DNA from: Planctomycetaceae bacterium
Lineage (GTDB): Bacteria; Planctomycetota; Planctomycetia; Planctomycetales; Planctomycetaceae
Assembly: GCA_020426325.1 (NCBI GenBank)
Contig: JAGQQG010000019.1
Span: forward strand, 1 to 64,000
DNA: 64,000 bases
Direction: 5' to 3'
Shown here: piece after piece, positions 54,371 to 63,894 of the stretch
How positions within the stretch are numbered: position 1 is the stretch's first letter
How the letters are laid out: every line of letters starts with the position of its first letter
Translations under genes and position numbers: made by a program
The notes under the pieces: model-generated
Database searches by the model: none
Told to the model about the DNA's origin: nothing
The model's input: the letters and a program-made list of their open reading frames with translations, nothing else

Positions 54371-56863
54371 TCAATCATTTTCCTGATTGACACGGAATGG
54401 ACGATTCCATTCTTCAATGGAGAGTGTCCCCTCCTTCGCAATCTCGCAGGTGACCGCTCCAGAGGTTTGCGTTGAGAGGACTCGTTTCGCATCTGGGTAA
54501 GCAGCATGAAGCATGTCATCGGAGTGCAGCTCTCCGCCGCTGATGATTACGTTCCCGGGTGATGCCCATCGTGACAAAGTGATCGGGTTGGCCTTGGGAC
54601 TGCCGTGATGAGGGGACAGCATCACGTCAATGGGTTCGGAAGGGGTGTTGAGTAGTTGGGCAAGTCCATCTTCTTCCAAGTCTCCCGTCAGGAGAATGAT
54701 ACGGTCGGCATATTGCACGCGCAGGACCAGACTGTTGGCATTGTCACGATTGCTCTTCGAGCGTGCAGACGGATGAAGAATTGTCAATTCGACATCCGAA
54801 CCACCGAGCTGCAAGCGATCACCCGCCTGCAACAGTTTGATTGGCACTGCTTCTCGGCTCGCTGTCTCGCAGAGGGCCGCGACAGGCAGTTGTTCAAAAT
54901 CAAGAAATGATTGATCGAAACAGAGTGTTCCCACCGGCACCGCCTCCAACAGACCAGCAACCGCGTTGAAGTGGTCGACATCCGCATGCGAGATGATGAT
55001 TGCATCGATCCCGTTGATGCCTCGTTCCCACAGGGCGTTCTGGATGATGGCCCGTCCCTGCTGTGCACTGCCGAACATGCCGGCGTCGTAGAGCAGCGTC
55101 TCCCCACTCGGTAACTCCAGCACCACCGCACAACCGTGACCGACGGAGAGGAACGTGCATCGAAGTCCTTCACGATGTTGAGGAAGCAGAGGGAGTGCCA
55201 GCCCCAGAATCGTCCAACCTCCGACAGCATGCCAGGTCCAGTCCCGGAACCTGACCTTCTGCTGTACCAAGATCCCAATGCTCAGTAATGAATAGAAACC
55301 CACCAACCACCAGTCCTCCGGTCCTGCCACAGAGGCATGACCGCCGGGCAATTCCGCTGTTGTATCGACAACGGACTGTATTCCGCTGAGGAACCAGTCG
55401 AACACGGCTGCCGGCCAACGCACCAGCCACGGAGCGATCAGTCCACACAGCAAAGTGATGAATCCCAGCCATAAGGTCACTCCCACAACGGGGAGCATCA
55501 GCACGTTGATGAGAAACCCGATTGGTGCAACCACGTGAAAACGAGCAGCAATCAGAGGCATCGCGAAGACCCAGATCGCCGCCGTAATCACATAACCCTC
55601 AACCAGCATCCGCAGTGTCCGTTGCAACAGGCCTCCATGAGGCTCAAACAGCCATTCGGTCCTTGCTGAGCGGAGCGGATGGTTCTGCCATCGTTTGAGA
55701 AAGACAGCCGCGCCGCCAATTGCCACCACACATAAGAACGAGAGTTGAGTGCCGACGTCAAAAAGATCAGTCGGATTGATAAGGAGGACGATCAAACCGC
55801 AGATCGCAATGAGGTTTGGTCCTCCCACTTGGCGAAACCAAGGCCACCCCGCGGCAGCGATCACTGCAAGAATGCTGGCTCGCACCACCGGTGGACGATG
55901 ATTCGTGACGAAGGCATAGGCTGCGATTCCGAGGAGCAGAACAACCGTCGTAGCGGGCAAGGAAAGTTTCAGCAGTCGACATGTGACAAGCAACAATGCC
56001 GCGAGAATGCCGACGTGCAATCCCGAGATGGCCAACAGATGCATTGTCCCACTTTCGGTGAATGCGTCATACACATCCTGAGGCAGGGCTGATCGTTCAC
56101 CGAGTAACAGAGACATCGCCAGCGGAACACGCACACGATCAATGTGATGAACCAGGATATCTTCGCACTCATCTCGCATCCGGGTCCGCAACCGTTCGAG
56201 TTGTCCAGCGACTCGCGTTTGCAGGACCCGCACGGCGTCCGGATGGTCGACATCGAGCAGACAGCGAATGCCATCTTCTCGGAGGTACTTTCGATAATCG
56301 AACCCACCTGGATTTTGCGGACCGCGTGGCATGACCAGACGTCCCGTGACTTCGACACGATCGCCGACGTTCGCATGCAACACATGTCCGGTGACGATCA
56401 GTCGTAATCGACCGACGACCGGCACTGTCGCTTGCCGGCTCACGAGGGACTCGCACAATAGATCGCACTGGCTGCGATCGACCTGCATCCACGGAGGTGT
56501 CATATCTGAATGGTCAGCCGCCCGAACCGTGAGTGGAGACTCAATGATCCCCACCAGTTGAACCGACTGTCCTTCGCCTTCCGCATACCGGCTGACATCA
56601 AAGGGGCTCAAGATCGACCAGCGCAGATGATGTCGCATCCCTCCCAAGGCCAAGCAAGCGACAAACAACATCAGCCCCCACGATTTCCATCGTTGAGACC
56701 GATTTTCCAGCCAGCTGAATGCCAGGCCGACGGCACAGAGACCTCCCCATGCAGGGAAAGGCAGGTCAACCACTCGGTCAATGAGAATTCCTGCAACGAA
56801 CGCGATCACAACCGGCAACGCCGGAGCATGGAGCGTGGCATGGTCAGGATCGCGGCTTCCCAT
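54371..56863 (-). CDS. comEC: ComEC/Rec2 DNA-uptake channel protein
   Basis: An 830-residue protein of full length. It has an N-terminal membrane and OB-fold part (about 15-220), the Competence domain (about 230-500; MHLLAISGLHVGILAALLL) with many TM helices, and a C-terminal metallo-beta-lactamase-like domain (about 550-800) with HADVDHFNA near 626 and SPHHGS near 755. ComEC carries single-stranded DNA across the inner membrane during transformation. Its length and intact motifs suggest function. The only other competence- or pilus-like gene in the window is the GspE-like ATPase. Confidence 0.93.
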   Translation of the reverse strand: MGSRDPDHATLHAPALPVVIAFVAGILIDRVVDLPFPAWGGLCAVGLAFSWLENRSQRWKSWGLMLFVACLALGGMRHHLRWSILSPFDVSRYAEGEGQSVQLVGIIESPLTVRAADHSDMTPPWMQVDRSQCDLLCESLVSRQATVPVVGRLRLIVTGHVLHANVGDRVEVTGRLVMPRGPQNPGGFDYRKYLREDGIRCLLDVDHPDAVRVLQTRVAGQLERLRTRMRDECEDILVHHIDRVRVPLAMSLLLGERSALPQDVYDAFTESGTMHLLAISGLHVGILAALLLVTCRLLKLSLPATTVVLLLGIAAYAFVTNHRPPVVRASILAVIAAAGWPWFRQVGGPNLIAICGLIVLLINPTDLFDVGTQLSFLCVVAIGGAAVFLKRWQNHPLRSARTEWLFEPHGGLLQRTLRMLVEGYVITAAIWVFAMPLIAARFHVVAPIGFLINVLMLPVVGVTLWLGFITLLCGLIAPWLVRWPAAVFDWFLSGIQSVVDTTAELPGGHASVAGPEDWWLVGFYSLLSIGILVQQKVRFRDWTWHAVGGWTILGLALPLLPQHREGLRCTFLSVGHGCAVVLELPSGETLLYDAGMFGSAQQGRAIIQNALWERGINGIDAIIISHADVDHFNAVAGLLEAVPVGTLCFDQSFLDFEQLPVAALCETASREAVPIKLLQAGDRLQLGGSDVELTILHPSARSKSNRDNANSLVLRVQYADRIILLTGDLEEDGLAQLLNTPSEPIDVMLSPHHGSPKANPITLSRWASPGNVIISGGELHSDDMLHAAYPDAKRVLSTQTSGAVTCEIAKEGTLSIEEWNRPFRVNQEND

Positions 56864-57002
56864 CCCGGAATGATACTCTCATGCAATCAGGGATTGCGAC
56901 CCGCGCAGATCGCAATCCTGATTACAATGCAGCTTCATCAGCGAATGGAATTGGTACGATGCCGCGACACATCCGTGTGTACGCATCGATAGTCAGCGAC
57001 GA

Positions 57003-58001
57003 TTAAAATTCACCGAGAACTTGGCCATCATTCCGTTCAGCAAGGTTGCGCCAAGTCTGCAGATCGATGTTCTCGCTCACACTTCGGACTGACCCGTCCA
57101 TCAACAGCGATTGTACAATTTCCGTGTGATAGCTTCGCGACGTGATCGCTGCATAGGTGATGTCAGTCGTCGAATCCCCCTCTTCCTCAGACGTATAGTC
57201 GACGCTGTACTCCGTGCCACTGTCGACGTAGGGGACATTTGCGTTTGGCGGGAAAGTGGCAGTAAAGCCGTCCTGATGGACACGACCTTCAACCCATTCC
57301 GTGTGTCCATTTTCCGGCTGAAAGTTGGTACCGCCAAACACCGCCACTTGTGCCGGATCGGTTGGTGCCGTCGTGGGAGGCGTGCCACCTGTTTTCAGGA
57401 TGGGCTGGAAGGCTTTGACTTCACTGAACCCCATCGAGTTACTGGTCCCGTCTGTGAAGTCCCGCAGTTTCAAGCTGACGTTCGGTCCGAACGCTCCTGC
57501 TCCGATGGTGCCGCTGACCGGGTCATAAACCATCCAAGTCCCGAAATTTGCTGCATAGTTGATCGGATACTGCGGTTCACTTGGTCCATGTGGAAAACTC
57601 GTGCGGTCGTTCACTTCAGAGGGGCACATGTAGACCGGGACCCGGAAGTCAATTGCGGGAACATTGATCGGATCGGAGTAGGGAAGGGAAAGGTCCACCA
57701 GATTCTGAAGGTTTGCCTGGTCGAGATAAGGAAGCAGTCGAGCTTGTGGGCCCCACTCTCCCCAGTCGTTCCCGTTGAAGGTAAGACACATCGCAGGAGG
57801 AAGCTTCGTGTACGTGGACTCGTAGTTGTGGAGTGCGAGGCCAATCTGCTTGAGGTTGTTCTTGCATTGCGTACGTCGGGCAGCCTCCCGAGCCTGCTGG
57901 ACTGCAGGGAGCAGAAGCGCGATCAGGATGGCAATGATGGCAATCACCACCAGAAGTTCGATGAGTGTGAATGCACGACGAGGTTTGACGTGTGAAAACA
58001 T
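57003..58001 (-). CDS. DUF1559 pseudopilin-like protein
   Basis: A 332-residue protein of the large planctomycete DUF1559 family. A type IV pilin/pseudopilin N-terminus ([20 protein letters not shown]) with the prepilin peptidase site before Phe is followed by [20 protein letters not shown] and the C-terminal H-x-G-DG block ([16 protein letters not shown]). GGAGA precedes ATG 58001; the longer frame to 58118 is discarded. Family members probably form pseudopilus- or surface-associated structures; the specific role is unknown. Confidence 0.93.
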   Translation of the reverse strand: MFSHVKPRRAFTLIELLVVIAIIAILIALLLPAVQQAREAARRTQCKNNLKQIGLALHNYESTYTKLPPAMCLTFNGNDWGEWGPQARLLPYLDQANLQNLVDLSLPYSDPINVPAIDFRVPVYMCPSEVNDRTSFPHGPSEPQYPINYAANFGTWMVYDPVSGTIGAGAFGPNVSLKLRDFTDGTSNSMGFSEVKAFQPILKTGGTPPTTAPTDPAQVAVFGGTNFQPENGHTEWVEGRVHQDGFTATFPPNANVPYVDSGTEYSVDYTSEEEGDSTTDITYAAITSRSYHTEIVQSLLMDGSVRSVSENIDLQTWRNLAERNDGQVLGEF

Positions 58002-58253
58002 GGGGTTCTCCAAAGCGTCGATGACGAAAACTGCCGACCTTCGTTCACTGGCGAAAGGTCTGAAGGGACATCGAGTCTGGCTGGCGAATCCCGATCGAAC
58101 GGGGAGGCACCCACTCATTGGCAGGCACTCTGTGGCTGGCTAACTCACGAGACCAGAGTTGACACTGAGTCTCAGTAGCAGTAGGCTATCTGCCGGTGAG
58201 GGAACTAGCAAGCGTTCCATTTCACTTTTTTCTTTTGAAAGCTTTGGATTCTC

Positions 58254-58445
58254 ATGACGAAGTCAGAGAACACCCCCATCGGCAATAAATCCGATTCAAA
58301 TGAGGCCGCAGGTGCAGTGACGCGGCCAAATCAGATCCAGTCATCCGATCTCTTTGCAGATCGCCAGGAAGTCGAAATTCTTCACGCGGGTGAAACCTAT
58401 CGGCTGCGAAAAACCCGCACTGGCAAGCTGATTCTCACCAAATAA
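58254..58445 (+). CDS. hemP: HemP-family hemin uptake protein
   Basis: A 63-residue protein. The C-terminal half (DRQEVEILHAGETYRLRKTR then GKLILTK) matches the HemP signature, in which a conserved LRxTR..KLILTK motif ends the protein. The N-terminal 30 residues are polar and variable. HemP usually accompanies haem or siderophore transport genes in proteobacteria; here it stands alone between a DUF1559 gene and a lipoprotein gene. No clear Shine-Dalgarno; ATG 58254 was chosen because it is the only in-frame Met near the start. Confidence 0.85.
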   Translation: MTKSENTPIGNKSDSNEAAGAVTRPNQIQSSDLFADRQEVEILHAGETYRLRKTRTGKLILTK

Positions 58446-58471
58446 GTCGGTCCCAACACGATTTCAGTGCA

Positions 58472-59044
58472 TCATCGTGCGTAGGCGACATGGAGCGACT
58501 GCAGGATTTTCTGCTCCAAGGCAGGGTCTCGACCCATCGGAATCCACCCCGATGGAGCCGACTGGCCGACCACGAGGTTAAGGTCTCGCTGCAACGGTTT
58601 GTTCTCTTGAAATGACGCTCCGCCAGGCGAATTGGCAGCGATCCCCGGCAAATCTTCCCGCTCCTGAAAGGCTTCGACGGAAACGAGATAGCCTGCTCCC
58701 TGTTCACTCGGCAAAAGTCGGACCAGAACCTTCCTCCGGACCGATTGCAGGGTGCTCTCCATCCGATTGGCCAGGCCCACGGAGTCGTGATGCCACGGTT
58801 CAAGCAACCCTGACCCCGTCCGATATTCGGTCTCAATCAGGCGAGAGAACCTGTTTTCCCGAGCGATCTGGAAATGGAAGTCGTGAAGTACGTCCACCGT
58901 CCGTTCCCACAGCACCTCGTCATTCGCCGCAGGAACCAGAATGGGATTTCCGACTGCGACCGGTGGGGGAGCGCCCAGCCACGGCGATGCGCAGCCCGAT
59001 GCGAGGGCCAGTCCCAGGGCGATGGTGGACAAATTGCGAGGCAT
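58472..59044 (-). CDS. Lipoprotein of unknown function
   Basis: A 190-residue protein with a lipobox (LALASGC, Cys near 18). The mature part has EVLWERTVDVLHDFHFQIARE, a pattern seen in planctomycete lipoproteins of unknown role, and a C-terminal segment LEQKILQSLHVAYAR. The frame opens at 59182, but ATG 59044 gives the lipoprotein signal directly. It is 26 nt from the convergent hemP end and 89 nt downstream of the ftsK stop. Confidence 0.78.
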   Translation of the reverse strand: MPRNLSTIALGLALASGCASPWLGAPPPVAVGNPILVPAANDEVLWERTVDVLHDFHFQIARENRFSRLIETEYRTGSGLLEPWHHDSVGLANRMESTLQSVRRKVLVRLLPSEQGAGYLVSVEAFQEREDLPGIAANSPGGASFQENKPLQRDLNLVVGQSAPSGWIPMGRDPALEQKILQSLHVAYAR

Positions 59045-59133
59045 CAATGAAGGTGCCGAGGATCGGCGAGGAGCAGAAGGAAGGGGCCGAAGTCTTGCAG
59101 GAAGCCCGATTCGCAGCAAGATCAATCCAGGTT

Positions 59134-61431
59134 TCAGGCCCCGATGGCCTGCAAATCGTCGGATTCCTGCATCTCCTCCCATTGAGCCATGGTGTACATG
59201 ACTTCACGATGCTTGGAGCCATTATACGCCCCAACGATCCCATCCTCGGCCATGTAGTCGATCATCCTGGCCGCACGACCATATCCGATGCCCAGTGCCC
59301 GCTGTAGCAGCGAGCAGCTGCCACGTCCCTCGCGGATCACAACTTCGCATGCCTGGGCATAAAGGTCATCCCGGTCGCGGATTGCATCCAGTCCCCCGCC
59401 TCCTGAAGAAGTCTCGGACGTCGCTTGGGCGATTTCCGTACTGTACTGAGGTTCGATATCGCTGAAGAAATCGATGATGGCGTTCATCTCGTCATCGCTG
59501 ACGAATGTCCCTTGGGCGCGAGAGACGTTGCTGGTTCCTGGCGCGAGGTAAAGCATGTCACCATTTCCAAGCAGACGCTCTGCTCCCGATTCGTCAAGCA
59601 CGACTCGGCTGTCGCTCTTGCTGGCCACCTGGAACGCAATCCTGGCCGGCAGGTTTGATTTGATGAGCCCGGTAATCACATCAACTGTCGGTTTCTGCGT
59701 GGCCAGCACAAGATGGATGCCGACCGCTCGCGACTTCTGAGCCAGTCGAATGATATGCCCCTCGACGTCCTTCCCGGACGTCATGATCATGTCCGCCATC
59801 TCATCAGCAAAGATGACAATGTACGGCATGTGTTCGGGCACATCGTCTGCTTCGCTGCTGTCCGGATCGATGCCCAGCCGGTCGAGAACACGGTCGCGTC
59901 CGAGTTTGTTGAAGCTGTCGAGGTGTCTCACGCCGCAGCGGGCGAGCAAGTCGTATCGCTCTTCCATTTTATCAACCGCCCACGACAGCACCGCCTCGGC
60001 CTTTTTCATGTCAGTGATGACGGGATGCATGAGATGCGGGATTCGCATATACGGGCTGAGTTCGACCATTTTCGGATCGATCATCAGCATCTTGACATCG
60101 TTCGGCGATCGGCTCATCAGCAATGAGAGGATCAGTGTGTTGAGGCACACGCTTTTTCCGGTGCCGGTTCGGCCGGCGATCAACAGGTGAGGCATCTTCG
60201 CGAGGTCGACGGCCAGGGGATGCCCGCAGACGTCCTTCCCGAGGAACAATGGCAGTTTCATCCGCTCCGTCTGTTCCTGGCAGGCCTGAATCAGTTCCTT
60301 CATCCGAACCATCACTCGACGGTCGTTCGGCACTTCGACCCCGACGGTGTTCTTCCCCGGAATGGGGGAAACCACGCGGACTGCGGGGACACGCAATGCG
60401 ATCGCCAGATCGTCCTGCAGATTGACGACCTTCGAAACTCGCAGACCGGCGTCCAGTTCCAGTTCGAACTGTGTCACAACCGGCCCTGTATCAATCTCGG
60501 CGACTTTCACGTTCAGTCCGAATTCGTCGAACGTCTTCTCCAGAGTCACAGCAGCTGCCTGCGCACGCTCAGCCAACTTCTCAAACGGAAACTCTTCTGC
60601 CTCCTCCAGCAGGTCGAGGTCCGGTAACTCGAAATGAATGAACGTCGGCTCATCGTCGTCCGCATCGAGATCATCCAATCCAGCGGCGACCGAAAGACCA
60701 GTCGGAGGGTTCACCTTGAACGTTCCACCCGGCTGGACTTTGGGTTTTGCTGCCTCGCCAGCCAGTCGGGCCAACAGCGACTTCTTAGGGGGGGGGATCA
60801 CCGCTGTCGTCACAGGGCGGGGAGTAACTGCTTCTGATTCCTCACACTCTTCGGTTGCCAGCCAGCGTCCAAACAACAGCCGCGTCAACCCACGGATCGG
60901 GCGGAGGGGAATGGACAGAAGCAGAGACAACAGCGCGGTCTCGGATGCGAGCAGCAGTCCGGTGATCGCGAGCGTCGAGATGATGATCAGCGATCCGATT
61001 GTGGAGAAGTGATCCTTCATGATGGTGGCACCGAATGCTCCCACATAGCCGCCGCTGCCGATGACATGACCACCGCTCAGGTCGGGACGCAACAACTGCA
61101 TTCCCATGGAGAAGGCCACGATCAGCAGGCCCCAACCAAAGCAGCGAATGAACGGATCACGCATGGTGGTTCGCGAGAACAGACGCATGTCGAACACAAA
61201 CATGGCTGCCAGCAAACCAAAAGCTCCCCAACCAAACACGGTCCGCAGTCCGTAAGCCAACCGTGCACCCACTGGTCCGCAGACGTTCAGCACCTCCGCG
61301 TTGGCTGGATGAACCAGATGAGAGGGGGGATCGGCCGGATCATATGACCAGAGACTCAGGCCGACAAAGACGATCGCCGCCAGCAGCCCAAGGGCCAGCA
61401 GATCGGTTCGGAGGCGGCGGTAATCAATCAT
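59134..61431 (-). CDS. ftsK: DNA translocase FtsK/SpoIIIE
   Basis: A 765-residue translocase. Four TM helices fill residues about 10-190, followed by a short linker (about 190-270) and the motor with Walker A AGRTGTGKSV near 417 and the Walker B region IVIFADEMADM near 540. The C-terminal gamma winged helix (SCSLLQRALGIGYGRAARMI, about 700-720) should recognise KOPS-like polarity sites. It pumps sister chromosomes through the closing septum or bud neck. A C9 tract on the coding strand (60788-60796) lies in the linker. ATG 61458, next to GGAGGG, is an alternative start. Confidence 0.95.
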   Translation of the reverse strand: MIDYRRLRTDLLALGLLAAIVFVGLSLWSYDPADPPSHLVHPANAEVLNVCGPVGARLAYGLRTVFGWGAFGLLAAMFVFDMRLFSRTTMRDPFIRCFGWGLLIVAFSMGMQLLRPDLSGGHVIGSGGYVGAFGATIMKDHFSTIGSLIIISTLAITGLLLASETALLSLLLSIPLRPIRGLTRLLFGRWLATEECEESEAVTPRPVTTAVIPPPKKSLLARLAGEAAKPKVQPGGTFKVNPPTGLSVAAGLDDLDADDDEPTFIHFELPDLDLLEEAEEFPFEKLAERAQAAAVTLEKTFDEFGLNVKVAEIDTGPVVTQFELELDAGLRVSKVVNLQDDLAIALRVPAVRVVSPIPGKNTVGVEVPNDRRVMVRMKELIQACQEQTERMKLPLFLGKDVCGHPLAVDLAKMPHLLIAGRTGTGKSVCLNTLILSLLMSRSPNDVKMLMIDPKMVELSPYMRIPHLMHPVITDMKKAEAVLSWAVDKMEERYDLLARCGVRHLDSFNKLGRDRVLDRLGIDPDSSEADDVPEHMPYIVIFADEMADMIMTSGKDVEGHIIRLAQKSRAVGIHLVLATQKPTVDVITGLIKSNLPARIAFQVASKSDSRVVLDESGAERLLGNGDMLYLAPGTSNVSRAQGTFVSDDEMNAIIDFFSDIEPQYSTEIAQATSETSSGGGGLDAIRDRDDLYAQACEVVIREGRGSCSLLQRALGIGYGRAARMIDYMAEDGIVGAYNGSKHREVMYTMAQWEEMQESDDLQAIGA

Positions 61432-61753
61432 GATCGGCAGGAACGATACACACGTCATCCCTCCTGCAATCGTCCCCTGGGGACCAGTTCCCCGGGTCAA
61501 ACGGCCCTGTGATGCGACACGGCACATAAACCGTGATAGTCAGTGCATCTCGGACTCGCACCATCGAGGCCGCTGGAGGTGTCCGCAAAACAACGAACAC
61601 CGACGTGAGGAGAGCGCACTGTCTCACAACAACGCTATCACACAGATCGAAGCATGTTGCCATTTCGCAACATCGGAAGACGTGATTCAACGACATGCGA
61701 GCAGTCATCGGGAACAGAGAAACCGGTCCGTTTATGACGATTGCAAGACTGCT
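61432..61753. other. ftsK upstream region, about 322 bp
   Basis: Between coaB and ftsK, both on the minus strand. It contains a perfect dyad, ATGTTGC N6 GCAACAT (61654-61673), and a GC-rich short hairpin near 61479-61498. No small ORF or consensus promoter is evident. Confidence 0.5.
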
Positions 61754-62368
61754 TCATTGTTGATCAAGCCAATCAATCAACGATCGTGCCACGTCCGATT
61801 TCTGACCCGACCAATGTGCAACTGTGGAACCGGTTTCGTCGAGCAATTCGACGTCATTCGTCTCTGAACCGATGGCTGAGGGAGCATTCAAGACGATCCA
61901 GTTGCAGTTTTTCCGTCGGAGTTTCTGCAGGGCGTTCTCGCGGGGGTTCTGGGCTTCGAGGGCGAAACCGACCACCCAGCGGTGATCCTTCATGGCCCCC
62001 AGCTCAGCCAGCACGTCGTCGGTCTCGATCATCTCCAGAGAGACAGGACCACCGGTCTTCGAGAGCTTTCCTGTGATCCTGGCCAGAGGTTTGTAATCAC
62101 ACACGGCGGCAGCGGCGATGACTCCGTCGCAACTCGGAAAGGCTGCGACAGATGCAGTCCGCATCTGCTCGGTCGTCTCGACAGGAATGAACTCGCATCC
62201 CTCGGGGGGAGCGAGCGCGACCGGACCGCTGACGAGCACGACTTCCCAACCAACAGCGACGGCACTCTCGGCGACCGCGTAACCCATCCGACCGCTACTG
62301 GCATTCGTCAGATAGCGTACGTCATCGAGATACTCACGAGTCGGACCAGCTGTCACCAGAATGCGCAT
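61754..62368 (-). CDS. coaB: Phosphopantothenate-cysteine ligase (stand-alone CoaB)
   Basis: A 204-residue enzyme joining cysteine to 4'-phosphopantothenate in coenzyme A synthesis. RILVTAGPTREYLDDVRYLT, NASSGRMGYAVA and AAVCDYKP are the CoaB signatures, and KLRRKNCNWIVLN carries the late conserved Lys. The protein lacks the CoaC decarboxylase half to which CoaB is usually fused, so coaC must be elsewhere. TTG 62398 would add ten residues; ATG 62368 fits the domain start. Confidence 0.9.
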   Translation of the reverse strand: MRILVTAGPTREYLDDVRYLTNASSGRMGYAVAESAVAVGWEVVLVSGPVALAPPEGCEFIPVETTEQMRTASVAAFPSCDGVIAAAAVCDYKPLARITGKLSKTGGPVSLEMIETDDVLAELGAMKDHRWVVGFALEAQNPRENALQKLRRKNCNWIVLNAPSAIGSETNDVELLDETGSTVAHWSGQKSDVARSLIDWLDQQ

Positions 62369-62475
62369 GGCTTTGGTCGTCGGGGGCGGATGATTCAAAC
62401 TTGTCTGATCTCAGACTCGTAATCTCACGACGCGGAGCGTCGTGCCACACTATTGAGGTGAATACTCCGGATGTG

Positions 62476-63894
62476 TCAGTTCACTCCGCGCTGGGAGGCC
62501 TGTTGTCTCACAGGATTGGTGAACTGCAGCGTCTCGACGATCTGTCGATCCTGTCCTGCCAGCCGCTCCCGCATTTCGGGCTCGACTGCGAACACGAACG
62601 AGACCTGCCGTCCGTCGGGAGCAGCACAGAGATAGTACATCCAGGTCATGGGAACGTCTTGTGTCTCATCGCCCTTCGGGAGGACAAATTTGCCCTCGAC
62701 GGTCACTCGAAAAATAGTGCGGCCATCATCGGTCGGGATGCGGTCTCGGGCGACGATGGCTCCGAACTGGCTTCCAAGTGATTGCCGGATGCTCGCTTCG
62801 TACTCCTCGACAGGTGTGGTTTGTCCTGCTGCGACTTGGGGGACCGGTGAGAAATTACACTGGCAGACCAGCGTCCCCTGATCCATCAATCGCAGGATGA
62901 CGACTTTGGGGTCCGTCTCGAAATTGGCATGAAAGACATGCCAGCCCCGAGTATGGACCGTCGACAACCCCCACGGCTCCGCGTGAAATTCGAGTGGCAG
63001 TCGGTCAGCAGGGGGATCGAGTGGAATGGACTCGGCCAACTCAGCCGTGAGTGCGCCATCGCTGCTGGCGAACGAACGTGTCGTGACCACGCGGACTTCG
63101 GAGTCGATTCCGGGAGTGATGGTACCAATTGCTCCCGTTTCCGCATGGGTCAGGTCGATGGTTTTGACCAACTGTTGTTTCAAATCGAACAGAAGATGTC
63201 CGGACAATTTCACATTCGTTAGGGCGCCAAGCCGGGCTCCCTCGACTGTCCCGTTGAACTCAACCCGGGCAATGCCATCACTGACATCTGCAAGTTTCGC
63301 GGTCATTTCCGTCTTTGATGTTGCATCAACCGTGGAAAGCATCTGTGCGGCCCAATCTTCGATGTCCCACTCCTCTCCGACCTCCATCTGCCGTGAGGGT
63401 AGGAGCGCCAGCACGGCCAGCGGGTCGCCGGGAACATCAATCAGATCGAGGTAATCGCGGGTCAGTAGGTCCGTTGGGTTGTATCGCAACAGGCCGGACC
63501 GCTCCCCCTGAGCGACGATGACCCGCAGCCCCGAGGGAAGCGACATCAAGGACTCCTCGTCGCTGATTTTCGTACGTGTCTGGGCCTGCTCGAACTCTCG
63601 AATCGACCGATATGCTGCGGCGTCTCGGCCTGACCCGGAGAGGCGTTTCTCGCGGAATCGGTAAGCGGCGGCTGCTTTCAGGTCGTGCGAAGCCGTTTTG
63701 CCGCCGCCCGCACTGGTGATGACCTTCCCGCCGATCGTGACCTGCATCCGGACATCCCTGACCCGTCCGTCTGTCACGGGTTCTTCCAGAGAGAACGACT
63801 CAGCCAGACAGACCGATGGCAACATCATCGCCACGAGTGACGCTAAAACTCTCAACTCAGTCCGGCCCCAATACCGGGCGATCGCAGCGTGCAT
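62476..63894 (-). CDS. Secreted protein of unknown function
   Basis: A 472-residue protein with a signal peptide (RVLASLVAMMLPSVCLA, cleavage near 33). It is beta-rich with repeated strand-like segments (VRMQVTIGGKVITSAGGG, RVEFNGTVEGARLGALTNVKLSG). The second half (about 300-470; HTRGWHVFHANFETDP, TWMYYLCAAPDGRQVSFVF) reads like a lipid-binding or START-like beta fold, but I cannot name a family. AGGAGG lies 7 nt before ATG 63894; ATG 63900 is the alternative. It is 107 nt from coaB on the same strand. Confidence 0.78.
   Translation of the reverse strand: MHAAIARYWGRTELRVLASLVAMMLPSVCLAESFSLEEPVTDGRVRDVRMQVTIGGKVITSAGGGKTASHDLKAAAAYRFREKRLSGSGRDAAAYRSIREFEQAQTRTKISDEESLMSLPSGLRVIVAQGERSGLLRYNPTDLLTRDYLDLIDVPGDPLAVLALLPSRQMEVGEEWDIEDWAAQMLSTVDATSKTEMTAKLADVSDGIARVEFNGTVEGARLGALTNVKLSGHLLFDLKQQLVKTIDLTHAETGAIGTITPGIDSEVRVVTTRSFASSDGALTAELAESIPLDPPADRLPLEFHAEPWGLSTVHTRGWHVFHANFETDPKVVILRLMDQGTLVCQCNFSPVPQVAAGQTTPVEEYEASIRQSLGSQFGAIVARDRIPTDDGRTIFRVTVEGKFVLPKGDETQDVPMTWMYYLCAAPDGRQVSFVFAVEPEMRERLAGQDRQIVETLQFTNPVRQQASQRGVN

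Noticed and set aside
57111..57995. Plus-strand ORF of 294 codons
   Set aside because: Shadow of the DUF1559 gene.
60788..60796. C9 tract in ftsK as a frameshift
   Set aside because: The reading frame and domain order remain intact on both sides, so no break is visible.
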